Assembly (NCBI RefSeq): GCF_010586825.1 | Contig: NZ_JAAAGB010000002.1 | Span: 434,001-498,000, forward strand | DNA from: Draconibacterium mangrovi | GTDB lineage: Bacteria; Bacteroidota; Bacteroidia; Bacteroidales; Prolixibacteraceae | Length of the DNA stretch: 64,000 nucleotides | Direction of reading: 5' to 3' | Shown here: in pieces, positions 31,720 through 41,414 of the stretch | Numbering within the stretch: position 1 is the stretch's first letter | Layout of the letters: every line of letters starts with the position of its first letter | The notes under the pieces: model-generated | What the model saw: the letters and a program-made list of their open reading frames with translations, nothing else | What the model was told of the DNA's origin: nothing | Databases searched by the model: none | Made by a program: the position numbers and the translations under genes

Positions 31720-34140
31720 ATGAAAGTGTTAAAGTTTGGTGGAACATCCGTAGGTTCCGCCGCGAACATTAAACGTGTAAAAGACATTGTACTAAACCAG
31801 AACGACGACGTTGTTGTGGTAGTTTCGGCCCTTGGTGGCATAACCGATAAAATTCTAACGGCAGCACACAATGCTGCCTCTGGTACAGGCGACTTTCATA
31901 CGGAACTTACGGAAATCAGACAAAGACACGACGAAACATTAAGTGAACTTTTTAACGGATCAGGATCAGTAAAAGAGTATGTTGATTTATTGCTCGATGA
32001 GCTGGAGAAATTGCTCACCGGTATAACTTTGGTGGGCGAATTAACTTTGAAAACACTAGATCGTATTGCCGGTTTGGGTGAGCGAATTTCGTCGCATATT
32101 GTTGCCGAATTTATTGGTTGCCCCAGAAAAGATTCGTCGGAGTTTATTCAAACCGACAGCAATTTTGGTAAAGCGGCTGTTGATTTTGGCGTTACAAACA
32201 ATAGGATCAAGGAGACTTTTGCCGGTTTTAAAGGAGCGGCCGTTGTTCCCGGTTTTATATCGAAAAATGCCAAAGGTGAATTTACTACGTTGGGGCGTGG
32301 TGGATCCGATTTTACTGCAGCTATTCTTGCTGCAGCGCTGGATGTTGAAATTCTGGAAATCTGGACCGATGTAAATGGTTTTATGACTGCCGATCCGCGC
32401 GTGATCCGCAAAGCATACACTATTCCTGAGATCACCTACTCGGAAGCCATGGAGCTTTCGCATTTTGGCGCCAAAGTAATTTATCCGCCAACGATTTTGC
32501 CGGTTTACCAAAAAGGAATTCCTATCCAGATAAAAAATACTTTCGAACCTGAAAACCCGGGAACCAAAATTGTAAAAGGTGTAAAGAATGGTTTCGACCG
32601 CCCGATTAAAGGTATTTCTTCCATTTCGGGAATTACGCTGGTTACTTTGCAGGGCATCGGAATGGTGGGTGTTACCGGTATTTCAATGCGATTATTTACT
32701 GCGCTTGCAAAAGTAAATGTAAACGTGATTCTGATTTCGCAGGCATCTTCAGAAAATTCCATCAGTGTGGCTATTGAAGAAAAAGCACTGGATGTGGCTG
32801 AAGCTGCAATTCGAGAAGAATTTGAAAAGGAGATCTCCGCCGGACAGGTGAATAAAATTGATCTCGAAAGAAGTGTTTCGGTTGTAGCGATTGTTGGCGA
32901 GAATATGAAACACACTACCGGTATTGCCGGAAAACTTTTCTCAACAATGGGAAAAAGTGGCGTGAACATTATTGCGATCGCGCAGGGAGCGTCGGAGCTG
33001 AATATTTCGTGGGTAGTTAAAAACGAAGACCTGCGAAAAACCTTAAATGTGGTGCACGAATCGTTCTTCCTGTCGGAGAATGTGGAGCTGAATATTTTCC
33101 TGATGGGGATCGGTACTGTTGGAGGAAACCTGCTTAAGCAGATAAAGCAACAACAGCAACGCCTGTTAAAGGAAAACCACCTGCGATTGAAGTTAGCCGG
33201 AATTGCCAACTCTAAAAAAATGCTCTTTAACCGCGATGGAATCGAAATTGATTCCTTTAAAGAGCAGTTGGATGCTTCGGAGAAAACATCGTCGTTGCAA
33301 GGTTTTGTTGACGAGATCAAAGAAATGAATATTTACAATTCTGTGTTTGTGGATTGTACGGCAAACGACGCAGTTGCCGATCTTTACAAGGAAATTTTGA
33401 GTTCGAACGTTTCCATTGTTACAGCGAATAAAGTAGCCGCTTCATCGGAGTACGATAATTATGCCGAACTGAAAAAGATTGCCAAAAAGAAAGGGATTAA
33501 ATTTCTTTTTGAAACAAACGTTGGCGCCGGTTTGCCAATTATCAATACGTTGAACGATTTGGTAAATTCGGGCGATAAAGTGTTGCGGATTGAAGCAGTT
33601 CTTTCCGGCACGCTCAACTATATTTTCAATACTATTTCGGCTGATATTCCATTGAGTAAAACCATTCAAATGGCCAAGGAAGAAGGTTATTCAGAGCCCG
33701 ATCCTCGTGTTGATTTAAGTGGTGTTGACGTGGCCCGTAAAATTCTGATTCTTGCCCGCGAATCGGGTTATCGTATTGAAATGGATGAAATTTTGATCAA
33801 CCGTTTTGTACCTGAAGAACTTTTCGCCGGTACGCTCGACGAGTTTTGGGCCGGTGTTTCAAAGTTGGATGCCAAATTTGAAACTGAACGTCAACGACTG
33901 GAAGCTGAAAATAAAAAATGGCGCTTTGTGGCTAAGTTCGAGAATGGTAAGGCCGAAGCCGGATTGCAGGAAGTAGATTCTAAGCATCCTTTTTACGACC
34001 TGGAAGGAAGCAATAACCTGGTAATGTACACAACTGAACGCTACCATGAATTCCCGATGCTGATTAAAGGATACGGTGCAGGAGCTTCGGTAACGGCCGC
34101 CGGGGTATTTGCCGATTTAATAAAAGTGTCGAATATTTAG
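31720..34140 (+). CDS. thrA: Bifunctional aspartokinase/homoserine dehydrogenase
   Basis: An 806-residue fusion. Aspartokinase occupies about residues 1-290 (MKVLKFGGTSVGSAANIKRV, then TTLGRGGSDFTAAILAAALD). Two ACT regulatory domains follow to about residue 455 (TLQGIGMVGVTGISMRLFTA and HTTGIAGKLFSTMGKSGVNI). Homoserine dehydrogenase fills the rest (LMGIGTVGGNLLKQI, NVGAGLPIINTLNDLVNSGD, EPDPRVDLSGVDVARKI). It catalyses the first and third steps of threonine synthesis. The downstream order thrA, phosphoglycerate-mutase-like gene, thrC is typical of Bacteroidota. Confidence 0.96.
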   Translation: MKVLKFGGTSVGSAANIKRVKDIVLNQNDDVVVVVSALGGITDKILTAAHNAASGTGDFHTELTEIRQRHDETLSELFNGSGSVKEYVDLLLDELEKLLTGITLVGELTLKTLDRIAGLGERISSHIVAEFIGCPRKDSSEFIQTDSNFGKAAVDFGVTNNRIKETFAGFKGAAVVPGFISKNAKGEFTTLGRGGSDFTAAILAAALDVEILEIWTDVNGFMTADPRVIRKAYTIPEITYSEAMELSHFGAKVIYPPTILPVYQKGIPIQIKNTFEPENPGTKIVKGVKNGFDRPIKGISSISGITLVTLQGIGMVGVTGISMRLFTALAKVNVNVILISQASSENSISVAIEEKALDVAEAAIREEFEKEISAGQVNKIDLERSVSVVAIVGENMKHTTGIAGKLFSTMGKSGVNIIAIAQGASELNISWVVKNEDLRKTLNVVHESFFLSENVELNIFLMGIGTVGGNLLKQIKQQQQRLLKENHLRLKLAGIANSKKMLFNRDGIEIDSFKEQLDASEKTSSLQGFVDEIKEMNIYNSVFVDCTANDAVADLYKEILSSNVSIVTANKVAASSEYDNYAELKKIAKKKGIKFLFETNVGAGLPIINTLNDLVNSGDKVLRIEAVLSGTLNYIFNTISADIPLSKTIQMAKEEGYSEPDPRVDLSGVDVARKILILARESGYRIEMDEILINRFVPEELFAGTLDEFWAGVSKLDAKFETERQRLEAENKKWRFVAKFENGKAEAGLQEVDSKHPFYDLEGSNNLVMYTTERYHEFPMLIKGYGAGASVTAAGVFADLIKVSNI

Positions 34141-34187
34141 AACAAAGTTGCTGCTAAAAACATTCATATAAAAAAGTAAAAAAACTT

Positions 34188-34230
34188 AGAAGACTGGTTG
34201 CCAACTGCTGTCACCGGATACTGGTCTTCT
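34188..34230 (+). other. Intercistronic hairpin between thrA and apgM-like gene
   Basis: A 10-bp stem (agaagac plus tgg, 34188-34197, with 34221-34230) is followed by ctctttattgtct. The T tract is poor. It could be a weak terminator, an attenuator or an RNA-processing site within the threonine operon. Confidence 0.35.
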
Positions 34231-34248
34231 CTTTATTGTCTGAACATC

Positions 34249-35454
34249 ATGAAACACATTATAATTCTTGGCGATGGCATGTCTGATGAGCCACTCGCAG
34301 CCTATGGCGGAAAAACTCCGCTGCAAATGGCAAATAAACCACATATCGATTGGCTGGCAAAAAACGGCCAGTCGGGCTTATTAAAAACTGTGCCCGAAAG
34401 TATGCATCCGGGTAGCGAAATTGCGAATATGGCCGTATTAGGCTACGATGTTGAAAAGGTTTTTGAAGGCAGGGGAGTACTGGAAGCGGCCAGTATGGGC
34501 GTTGAATTACAACCCGGAGATTTGGGTATGCGCTGCAACCTGATTTGTGTGGAAGAGGAGAAAATTAAAAACCACTCGGCCGGACATATTTCAAATGAAG
34601 AAGCAGAAGAGTTGATCCGATTTTTGGATGAAAAACTCGGAACCGACAAAATAAAATTCTATCCAGGTGTTTCCTATCGTCACTTACTGGTGATAAAAGG
34701 TGGAGTAAAAGACTTTGCCTGTACTCCGCCACACGATGTGCCGGGAACACCATTTGCCGATTGTTTGCCAAAAGCAAAAAAAGACGAAGCACAAGAAACT
34801 GTCGATTTGGTTACTGACCTGATTTTAAAATCACAGGAACTTTTGAAAGATCATCCGGTGAACCTAAAGCGCAAAGCGGCAGGAAAAGATCCGGGTAACT
34901 CTGTTTGGCCATGGTCACCTGGTTATAAACCGGCCATGCCAACGTTAAAAGAAATGTTTGGAATCGAGAATTCGGCAGTTATTTCTGCGGTCGATCTGAT
35001 CCACGGAATTGGTGTATACGCCGGAATGAAAGTGATTCATGTGGAAGGCGCAACCGGTTTGTACGACACCAACTACGAAGGAAAAGCACAGGCTGCAATT
35101 GAAGCGCTGAAGGAAAACGATTTTGTGTATTTGCACATCGAAGCGAGTGATGAAGCCGGCCACGAAGGCGATGTTGAACTGAAAACAAAAACCATTGAAT
35201 ACCTCGATCAGCGCGTAGTAAAATACATTCTGGAAGAAACGGCAAAAATGGACGAAGAAGTGGCAATTGCTATTTTGCCCGATCATCCAACACCATGCGC
35301 ACTAAAAACACATACCCGCGATGCCGTGCCGTTTACCATTTACAAACCGGGTGCTGAAGCGGATGCGGTGGAGGTTTACGATGAGTTCGATACGCGCAAC
35401 GGTGTTTTTGGAACTTTGGAAGGTGATGAATTTATTCGTGCATTTTTGAAGTAA
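34249..35454 (+). CDS. Phosphoglycerate mutase-like protein (ApgM family), probable homoserine kinase
   Basis: 401 residues from the ATG at 34249 (MKHIIILGDGMSDEPLAAYG); 17 extra codons upstream are not conserved-looking. It belongs to the metal-dependent alkaline phosphatase superfamily. Metal ligands are visible in ILGDGMSDEP at the start, ASDEAGHEGD near residue 305 and ILPDHPTPC near residue 345, and the phosphoacceptor region is MHPGSEIANMAVLGYD. In Bacteroidota, such genes sit between thrA and thrC where no thrB is present and are believed to serve as homoserine kinase. The context here agrees, but glycolytic mutase activity cannot be excluded from sequence. Confidence 0.82.
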   Translation: MKHIIILGDGMSDEPLAAYGGKTPLQMANKPHIDWLAKNGQSGLLKTVPESMHPGSEIANMAVLGYDVEKVFEGRGVLEAASMGVELQPGDLGMRCNLICVEEEKIKNHSAGHISNEEAEELIRFLDEKLGTDKIKFYPGVSYRHLLVIKGGVKDFACTPPHDVPGTPFADCLPKAKKDEAQETVDLVTDLILKSQELLKDHPVNLKRKAAGKDPGNSVWPWSPGYKPAMPTLKEMFGIENSAVISAVDLIHGIGVYAGMKVIHVEGATGLYDTNYEGKAQAAIEALKENDFVYLHIEASDEAGHEGDVELKTKTIEYLDQRVVKYILEETAKMDEEVAIAILPDHPTPCALKTHTRDAVPFTIYKPGAEADAVEVYDEFDTRNGVFGTLEGDEFIRAFLK

Positions 35455-35560
35455 ATATCCATTTGTGGGGATCAAAAGGTGTTAAATTTCTGATATATGT
35501 CATGTTTTTGAGGTAGGGGGAGTCTTGCCTTCATCTCAAAATTCTATTTTTGTTGGAGTA

Positions 35561-36874
35561 ATGAAATACTATAGTACAAATAAAAATACCCCTGATGTTT
35601 CTTTAAAAGAAGCAGTTGTAAAGGGATTGGCGGCCGATAACGGATTGTTTATGCCCGAGCAAATTGAAAAATTCGAGCCTGCTTTTTTTGATGAAATTCA
35701 AAACCTGTCGTTTCAGGAAATTGCTTTTGAAGTGGCAAAGAAATTCTTTGGCGAAGATATTGAAGAGACAAAATTAAAGGAGATCGTTTTTGATACCCTG
35801 CAATTTGATTGTCCGGTTGTAAAAGTTACCGATTCTATATATTCCCTGGAATTGTTTCACGGCCCAACGCTGGCATTTAAAGATGTGGGAGCGCGTTTTA
35901 TGGCGCGTTTACTAAATCATTTTTTGGGTAAACAAGAGAAGCTGGTAAACGTTTTGGTGGCCACATCTGGCGATACCGGAAGTGCTGTAGCAAACGGTTT
36001 TCTGGGTGTTGATGGTATTCATGTTTACGTACTTTATCCAAAAGGAAAAGTAAGCGATATTCAGGAGTCGCAGTTTACAACACTGGGGCAAAATATTACA
36101 GCATTGGAGATCGAAGGTACTTTCGACGATTGTCAGCATTTGGTAAAAAAGGCCTTTCTTGATGAAGAGCTGAATAAGAAACTGGTGTTAACATCGGCTA
36201 ACTCCATAAATGTTGCGCGTTTTCTTCCGCAAGCATTTTATTATTTTAATGCGTATGCACGCCTGAAAGAAGCTGGTAAACTTGATGATAACAAATTGGT
36301 TGTTTCAGTGCCCAGCGGAAACTTTGGAAACCTGACCGCAGGGTTGATTGCAGCAGAAATGGGATTGCCGATAAAACAGTTTATTGCTGCCAATAACGAA
36401 AACGATGTGGTTTTCGAATACCTCAACAGTGGGGAGTACAGACCACGTCCGTCGGTTGAGACCATTGCCAATGCAATGGATGTTGGTGCGCCGAGTAATT
36501 TTGCGCGTATTCTTGATTTGTACAAAAACGAACATGCGGTAGTTGCCGGAAAAATTAAAGGTTACCGCTATACTGATGAAGAAATCAGAGAAGTGATTTT
36601 GAAGGTTTACAACGAATGCGACTATTTATGCGACCCGCATGGAGCATGTGGATATCAGTCGTTAAACGAATATTTGTCGGAAAATGAGATTGGCGTTTTT
36701 TTAGAAACGGCACATCCGGCAAAGTTTACAGAGACGGTAGAGAAGGTTGTTGGAAAAGGTAAGGTAGAATTGCCTGAAAAGCTTGCTGCCTTTATGAAGG
36801 GCGAAAAGAAAAGTGAACAAATGACCAAAGCGTATGCTGATTTTAAACGTTATCTTCTGGATCGTCCAATTTAA
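35561..36874 (+). CDS. thrC: Threonine synthase
   Basis: 437 residues from the ATG at 35561 (MKYYSTNKNTPDVSLKEAVV), which has a ggag ribosome site; 12 codons further upstream are rejected. It is a PLP enzyme that converts O-phosphohomoserine to threonine. The Schiff-base lysine lies in GPTLAFKDVGARFMARLL, and VATSGDTGSAVANGF and SVPSGNFGNLTAGL are cofactor-binding blocks. It is the last of the three threonine genes; all three run in one direction with gaps of about 110 bp. Confidence 0.95.
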   Translation: MKYYSTNKNTPDVSLKEAVVKGLAADNGLFMPEQIEKFEPAFFDEIQNLSFQEIAFEVAKKFFGEDIEETKLKEIVFDTLQFDCPVVKVTDSIYSLELFHGPTLAFKDVGARFMARLLNHFLGKQEKLVNVLVATSGDTGSAVANGFLGVDGIHVYVLYPKGKVSDIQESQFTTLGQNITALEIEGTFDDCQHLVKKAFLDEELNKKLVLTSANSINVARFLPQAFYYFNAYARLKEAGKLDDNKLVVSVPSGNFGNLTAGLIAAEMGLPIKQFIAANNENDVVFEYLNSGEYRPRPSVETIANAMDVGAPSNFARILDLYKNEHAVVAGKIKGYRYTDEEIREVILKVYNECDYLCDPHGACGYQSLNEYLSENEIGVFLETAHPAKFTETVEKVVGKGKVELPEKLAAFMKGEKKSEQMTKAYADFKRYLLDRPI

Positions 36875-37040
36875 AGAAAAAATGTTATTGAACAGTTGAC
36901 TGATTTTTGTGTTTTAGTTGGAGATGATAAATTTAATGGTAAATTTATTCAGTTTTGAGTGTTACTTTTATCCCCAAAGTGTAATATATATTATATAGAT
37001 TATCATTTTCAAAGAGAATTAATGTTAACAAGAACAATAT

Positions 37041-37907
37041 ATGAGACAACTAAAAATCACGAAGCAGGTTACTAACCGCGACACCCTCTCGCTGGACAAG
37101 TACCTGCACGAAATTGGAAAGGTGGAGTTGTTGTCTGCGGAGAAAGAAGTGGAGTTGGCCAAACGAATAAAAAAAGGTGACCGCCAAGCTTTGGAAACGC
37201 TGATTAAAGCAAATCTCAGGTTTGTTGTTTCTGTTTCGAAACAATACCAAAACCAGGGGCTCAGTCTGCCTGACCTGATTAATGAAGGAAATTTAGGATT
37301 GATAAAAGCTGCGGAGCGTTTTGATGAAACACGCGGATTTAAATTTATTTCGTATGCTGTTTGGTGGATTCGCCAATCGATACTTCAGGCCTTAGCTGAG
37401 CAGTCGAGAATTGTTCGTTTGCCTTTAAACAAAATTGGTTCGATCAACAAAATCAACAAAGCTTTTAACAAGTTGGAGCAGGAATTCCAGCGCGAACCCA
37501 CCGTTGATGAGGTTGCTGAATTAATGGAATCAAAACCGGATCTGGTTGAGGATTCTATGAATTTTTCCAGTACTCACGTATCAATGGATGCCCCTCTGCG
37601 TGAAGAGGAAGCGAATAATTTGTATGATGTGATGCTAAATGAAGATTCACCAGATCCTGACGGAGAGCTGATGGATAATTCACTTCGTAAAGAAATAGAA
37701 CGATCTTTGTCAACACTCGGGGAACGGGAAGCGGAAATTTTACGTTATTACTTTGGGTTAAAAGGATATCAGCCGCATACGCTGGAAGAAATCGGAGATG
37801 TTTTTGGATTAACACGTGAGCGTGTTCGTCAGATAAAAGAAAAAGCAATAAAAAAACTAAAAAACCAATACCGAAACAGGTTACTAAAATCATACCTGGG
37901 TAAATAA
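37041..37907 (+). CDS. rpoD: Primary sigma factor RpoD (sigma-70), short Bacteroidota form
   Basis: A 288-residue group 1 sigma factor. Region 1.2 is [20 protein letters not shown]; region 2 shows [19 protein letters not shown], then [20 protein letters not shown] and the melting motif [14 protein letters not shown]. Region 3 follows, and region 4 ends in [18 protein letters not shown]. There is no long region 1.1, as usual in this phylum. This sigma factor reads the TTTG/TAnnTTTG promoters found throughout the window. It is followed 9 bp later by rpe. Confidence 0.95.
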   Translation: MRQLKITKQVTNRDTLSLDKYLHEIGKVELLSAEKEVELAKRIKKGDRQALETLIKANLRFVVSVSKQYQNQGLSLPDLINEGNLGLIKAAERFDETRGFKFISYAVWWIRQSILQALAEQSRIVRLPLNKIGSINKINKAFNKLEQEFQREPTVDEVAELMESKPDLVEDSMNFSSTHVSMDAPLREEEANNLYDVMLNEDSPDPDGELMDNSLRKEIERSLSTLGEREAEILRYYFGLKGYQPHTLEEIGDVFGLTRERVRQIKEKAIKKLKNQYRNRLLKSYLGK

Positions 37908-37916
37908 ACGAAACTT

Positions 37917-38567
37917 ATGAGAGCTTTGGTAGCACCCTCCATTCTGTCAGCTGACTTTAACAATCTCGGAGAAGATATCGAAATGATCAATCAAAGTGAA
38001 GCTGATTATATTCATTTTGATGTGATGGACGGGGTGTTTGTTCCAAATATATCATTTGGAATTCCCGTAATAGAACATGTAAAGAAAATTGCCAAAAAAC
38101 CGCTCGATGTGCATTTGATGATTGTTGATCCGGATAAATTCATCGAGCCTTTTGTTGAAGCCGGCGCATCAATTATTACAGTACATTACGAGGCATGCCG
38201 CCATTTACACCGTACCGTTCAGTTAATAAAATCGTTTGGAGCTAAGGCAAGCGTGTGTTTAAATCCGCATACTCCTGTAGCCGTTTTAGAGGATATTATC
38301 GGCGATTTGGATATGGTGTTGCTTATGTCGGTAAATCCGGGTTTTGGTGGCCAGGAATTCATTGAAAACACTTACAGGAAGGTGGCTCAGTTACGTGAAT
38401 TGATTGATAGCACAGATACTGATTGTAAGATTGAAATTGATGGTGGAGTAAACTACGAAACGGGTAAAAAGTTGCTCGATAAGGGAGCTGATGTGCTTGT
38501 TGCCGGAAGTTTTGTTTTTAGTGCCGGGAATCCAAAAGAAATTATTTCAGGATTAAAATCATTGTGA
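37917..38567 (+). CDS. rpe: Ribulose-phosphate 3-epimerase
   Basis: A 216-residue TIM-barrel enzyme of the pentose phosphate pathway. Signature blocks: APSILSADFNNLGEDI, HFDVMDGVFVPNISFG, PLDVHLMIVDPDKFI, LLMSVNPGFGGQEFI and CKIEIDGGVNYETG carry the metal- and phosphate-binding residues. It starts 9 bp after rpoD. Its last 9 bp overlap the convergent gene at 38559. Confidence 0.95.
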   Translation: MRALVAPSILSADFNNLGEDIEMINQSEADYIHFDVMDGVFVPNISFGIPVIEHVKKIAKKPLDVHLMIVDPDKFIEPFVEAGASIITVHYEACRHLHRTVQLIKSFGAKASVCLNPHTPVAVLEDIIGDLDMVLLMSVNPGFGGQEFIENTYRKVAQLRELIDSTDTDCKIEIDGGVNYETGKKLLDKGADVLVAGSFVFSAGNPKEIISGLKSL

Positions 38568-38810
38568 TGAAGGGACGACGTTGTCGTGGCACTCTTCAAT
38601 ATTCTTTTCAATAACCTTTCTTGGTAAATCCCGCAAAGCACAGTCGCCTGCAGCGCAGTCGGAGCAGTTGTGTACCATGGTTATTTTATCCTTTTTAAAA
38701 TCGGTTGTTTTGGTTTTTTTAGCCGGTTTAAAAAAACGACGGTACACTTTTAGCCCTGCCCAAAAAATGGCAGCAGCAACAATAAGGTATGTCAGAATTT
38801 CCTGGATCAT
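38559..38810 (-). CDS. FeoB-associated Cys-rich membrane protein
   Basis: An 83-residue protein. One N-terminal membrane segment (LTYLIVAAAIFWAGL) is followed by a basic stretch and a cysteine cluster CSDCAAGDCALRD plus a later Cys (IEECHD). This is the layout of FeoB-associated Cys-rich proteins, thought to help the FeoB iron(II) transporter. It starts 1 bp after the feoB stop codon on the same strand, so it is cotranscribed. The metal-binding role is inferred from the cysteines. Confidence 0.85.
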   Translation of the reverse strand: MIQEILTYLIVAAAIFWAGLKVYRRFFKPAKKTKTTDFKKDKITMVHNCSDCAAGDCALRDLPRKVIEKNIEECHDNVVPSSQ

Positions 38811-38811
38811 T

Positions 38812-41274
38812 TTATATCAATAACATGCCTATATTATAAGTTACAAACGCGGCTACCCAGGCCAATGCAGTGGTGTAAAATACCGAAAATGCTGCCCATT
38901 TCCACGAGCCCGATTCGTTTTTAATACTCGCCACAACACCAATACACGGGAAATAAAGCAGAATAAAAATAATAAATGCCAGTGCAGCAGGTGTGGTAAA
39001 TACGGCCTGACCTTTATGCTTACCTAATTGATGAACTTCGTTTTGTAATTTTTGCTGCAGGTTTATGGTTGTTTCGCCATCCTGCGATTGGTAAAGCACA
39101 CCCATGGTACTTACTACAATTTCTTTTGCCGGCAAACCGGCCACCACAGCAATACTCATTTTCCAGTCGAAACCAAGCGGACTCATTATCGGTAGAATGA
39201 GTTTGCCAGTTCGTCCAAGATAAGAGTTGATCAAACGGTCCGACTCCATGGCATGGTTCACCTCTGCAATACGTTCGTCTTTTTGTATTTCGGGGATTTC
39301 CGAGTTTGTTATCTGCTCAATTTGTGCTTCAAAATCGGAAGTATTCTCCGTTTTTCGCGGGAAATATTCCAGTGCCCAGATGATAATAACACCCAACAAA
39401 ATAATCGTCCCGATCTTCTTTAGGTAATGTTGCGTTTTGTCCCACATATGGTACACCACATTCCTAAAAGTTGGCAGACGGTAGGTGGGGAGCTCCATCA
39501 CAAAAGGTGTTTCTTTATTCTTAAAAACTGTTTTATTGAGAACCTGCGCTGTAATAAAAGCAAAAAGAATTCCAACCGCATAAATTCCAATTAAAATCCA
39601 GGCTTCGTATTTCTGGAAAAAGGCAGAAATAATAAGTATATAAACCGGTAGCCGCGCACTGCACGACATAAACGGAATGATGAGCATGGTAAGAATCCGG
39701 TCGCCCCGACTTCGCATGGAACGTGTGGACAGAATAGCCGGAACATTACATCCAAATCCCATTATCATTGGAATGAACGAACGGCCGTGCAGACCAAAGC
39801 GGTGCATTATATTGTCCATAATAAAGGCAGCGCGAGCCATGTATCCTGAGCCTTCAAGCAGCGATATAAAAAAGAAAAGGATAAGAATATTAGGCAAAAA
39901 CACCAGCACACTTCCGGCGCCACCAATAATTCCGTCAACCAGCAGGTCGTTCAGCATGCCCTCGGGGATTATGTTGCCCACAAAATTACCCAATGCCACA
40001 ACTCCCGCATCAATCCAGTCCATCGGGTAAGCCCCCAATTTAAATGTAGTCCAAAAGATAAAAAACAGGAGTGCCGTAAATATTGGAAATCCGAGGTAGC
40101 GGTTGGTTAACACACTGTCGATCTTTTCCGATTGGGTTTTCTTTTCCTTACGTTTGTTGCTGTACGTTTCACGTAAAGCACCTGCAATAAAACTGTATTT
40201 GGCATTGGCAATAACCGTTTCGCTATCGTCGTTTTCAAGCAGTTCTATCTTCTTTATTTCTTTTAGGGTAACTTCCTGTATATCCTCGAAATTAGAGTAT
40301 TTCGAGAGCAGTTCGATTACCTGGTTGTCTTTTTCGAGCAGTTTAATAGCCAGAAAACGCGACGAAATCTTATCGGTGATCGGTTTGTCTTCTTTAATTT
40401 TCTGACGAATGGTGCGGATTGACTTTTCAAGCTCTTTTCCATAATTGATATGAATATGGCGCGAAAAATTATCGCGGCCCTCAAAAACTTCGATAACTTT
40501 TTCAATTAAGTTATCCAATCCGAGCCCTTTCGAGCTAACCGTAGGGATGAGCGGAATTCCAACCAGTTTCGATAACTCTTCCTTATTCAGTTTAAGCTTG
40601 TTCTTTTCCAGCTCGTCGAACATATTCAGGGCCATAATAACCCTTAAATCCATGTCGATTAATTGTGTGGTAAGAAACAGACTTCGTTCCAGGTTGGTTG
40701 AATCCAGTACGTTTATTACAATATCAGGAGTTTGTTCGTAAATAAACTTCCTTACAAATATTTCTTCTTTTGAATAGGCCGTTAAACTGTAAGTGCCGGG
40801 CAGGTCGTAAAAGTTGAATGTATAATCGCCGCTTTTAAAAGTGGCTTTATGAACGTCAACCGTAACACCGCTGTAGTTTCCAACTTTTTCTTTCGATCCG
40901 GAGATAAAATTAAACAGCGTGGTTTTTCCGCAGTTGGGATTACCTACCAATGCGATATTGATTGTTTTTGTACGCGCTGAGTGGTCGATTAGGTCGATAT
41001 TTCGGTCGATAGTACCCTCGTAAGTGTCGGTTGATGTTTTTTTGAACTCGGAGGCCGGAATAACCTCAATCTGATCGGCTTCCGATTTCCGCAGCGTAAT
41101 ATTATAGTTCAGAATTTTGTATTCGCTGGGCCCTCTAAATGGAGAATCTTTTATGGCCCGAACTTCGTTGCCACGGATAAATCCCATTTCAGTAATCCTC
41201 TTCCGGAACGAACCATGACCTAAAACTTTGGTGATTATCACCGGCTCATTATTTCTTGCTTCGCTTAATTTCAC
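38812..41274 (-). CDS. feoB: Ferrous iron transporter, FeoA-FeoB fusion
   Basis: An 820-residue protein that imports Fe2+ across the inner membrane. Residues 1-75 are a FeoA-like SH3 domain (VLGHGSFRKRITEMGFIRGN). The G domain spans about residues 100-270, with G1 GNPNCGKTTLFN, G3 DLPGTYSLTAYS and G4 NMFD. The membrane part has gate blocks GFGCNVPAILSTRSM and SCSARLPVYILIISAF. FeoA is thus fused to the N-terminus rather than encoded apart, a form common in Bacteroidota. A small Cys-rich partner gene follows directly. Confidence 0.95.
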   Translation of the reverse strand: MKLSEARNNEPVIITKVLGHGSFRKRITEMGFIRGNEVRAIKDSPFRGPSEYKILNYNITLRKSEADQIEVIPASEFKKTSTDTYEGTIDRNIDLIDHSARTKTINIALVGNPNCGKTTLFNFISGSKEKVGNYSGVTVDVHKATFKSGDYTFNFYDLPGTYSLTAYSKEEIFVRKFIYEQTPDIVINVLDSTNLERSLFLTTQLIDMDLRVIMALNMFDELEKNKLKLNKEELSKLVGIPLIPTVSSKGLGLDNLIEKVIEVFEGRDNFSRHIHINYGKELEKSIRTIRQKIKEDKPITDKISSRFLAIKLLEKDNQVIELLSKYSNFEDIQEVTLKEIKKIELLENDDSETVIANAKYSFIAGALRETYSNKRKEKKTQSEKIDSVLTNRYLGFPIFTALLFFIFWTTFKLGAYPMDWIDAGVVALGNFVGNIIPEGMLNDLLVDGIIGGAGSVLVFLPNILILFFFISLLEGSGYMARAAFIMDNIMHRFGLHGRSFIPMIMGFGCNVPAILSTRSMRSRGDRILTMLIIPFMSCSARLPVYILIISAFFQKYEAWILIGIYAVGILFAFITAQVLNKTVFKNKETPFVMELPTYRLPTFRNVVYHMWDKTQHYLKKIGTIILLGVIIIWALEYFPRKTENTSDFEAQIEQITNSEIPEIQKDERIAEVNHAMESDRLINSYLGRTGKLILPIMSPLGFDWKMSIAVVAGLPAKEIVVSTMGVLYQSQDGETTINLQQKLQNEVHQLGKHKGQAVFTTPAALAFIIFILLYFPCIGVVASIKNESGSWKWAAFSVFYTTALAWVAAFVTYNIGMLLI

Positions 41275-41318
41275 TCTCCCCCTGCTTTCTGTATTTAAAT
41301 TAAATAAAAATAAGCCTA

Positions 41319-41326
41319 CAAATATA
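41319..41326 (-). promoter_or_regulatory. Candidate -7 element of the feoB promoter
   Basis: TATATTTG on the minus strand matches TAnnTTTG and lies 45 bp before the feoB start codon. No clear Fur box could be picked out in the AT-rich surroundings. Confidence 0.5.
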
Positions 41327-41387
41327 TTTAAATTCCGATGATAAAAAATAAAATATATTTGTTCTTTACATAGTTACAACAAGTGAC

Positions 41388-41395
41388 TATTTTTG
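41388..41395 (+). promoter_or_regulatory. Candidate -7 element for the 41415 operon
   Basis: TATTTTTG matches TAnnTTTG, 19 bp before the start codon at 41415. A second match (TATATTTG, 41354-41361) lies further upstream. The start codon has a good aggagg site. Confidence 0.45.
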
Positions 41396-41414
41396 TTCGA
41401 ACGAAGGAGGTTAA

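Noticed and set aside
32505-33320. 271-codon open frame antisense to thrA
   Set aside because: Ser/Phe-rich antisense shadow of the ACT/HSD region of a certain gene.
34200-34222. Hammerhead ribozyme (sequence ctgctgtcaccggata)
   Set aside because: The phrase recalls a hammerhead arm, but the CUGAUGA and GAAA core is missing.
35525-35560. Longer thrC start upstream of 35561
   Set aside because: The extra 12 residues are not part of threonine synthase; ATG 35561 has a ggag site at the right distance.
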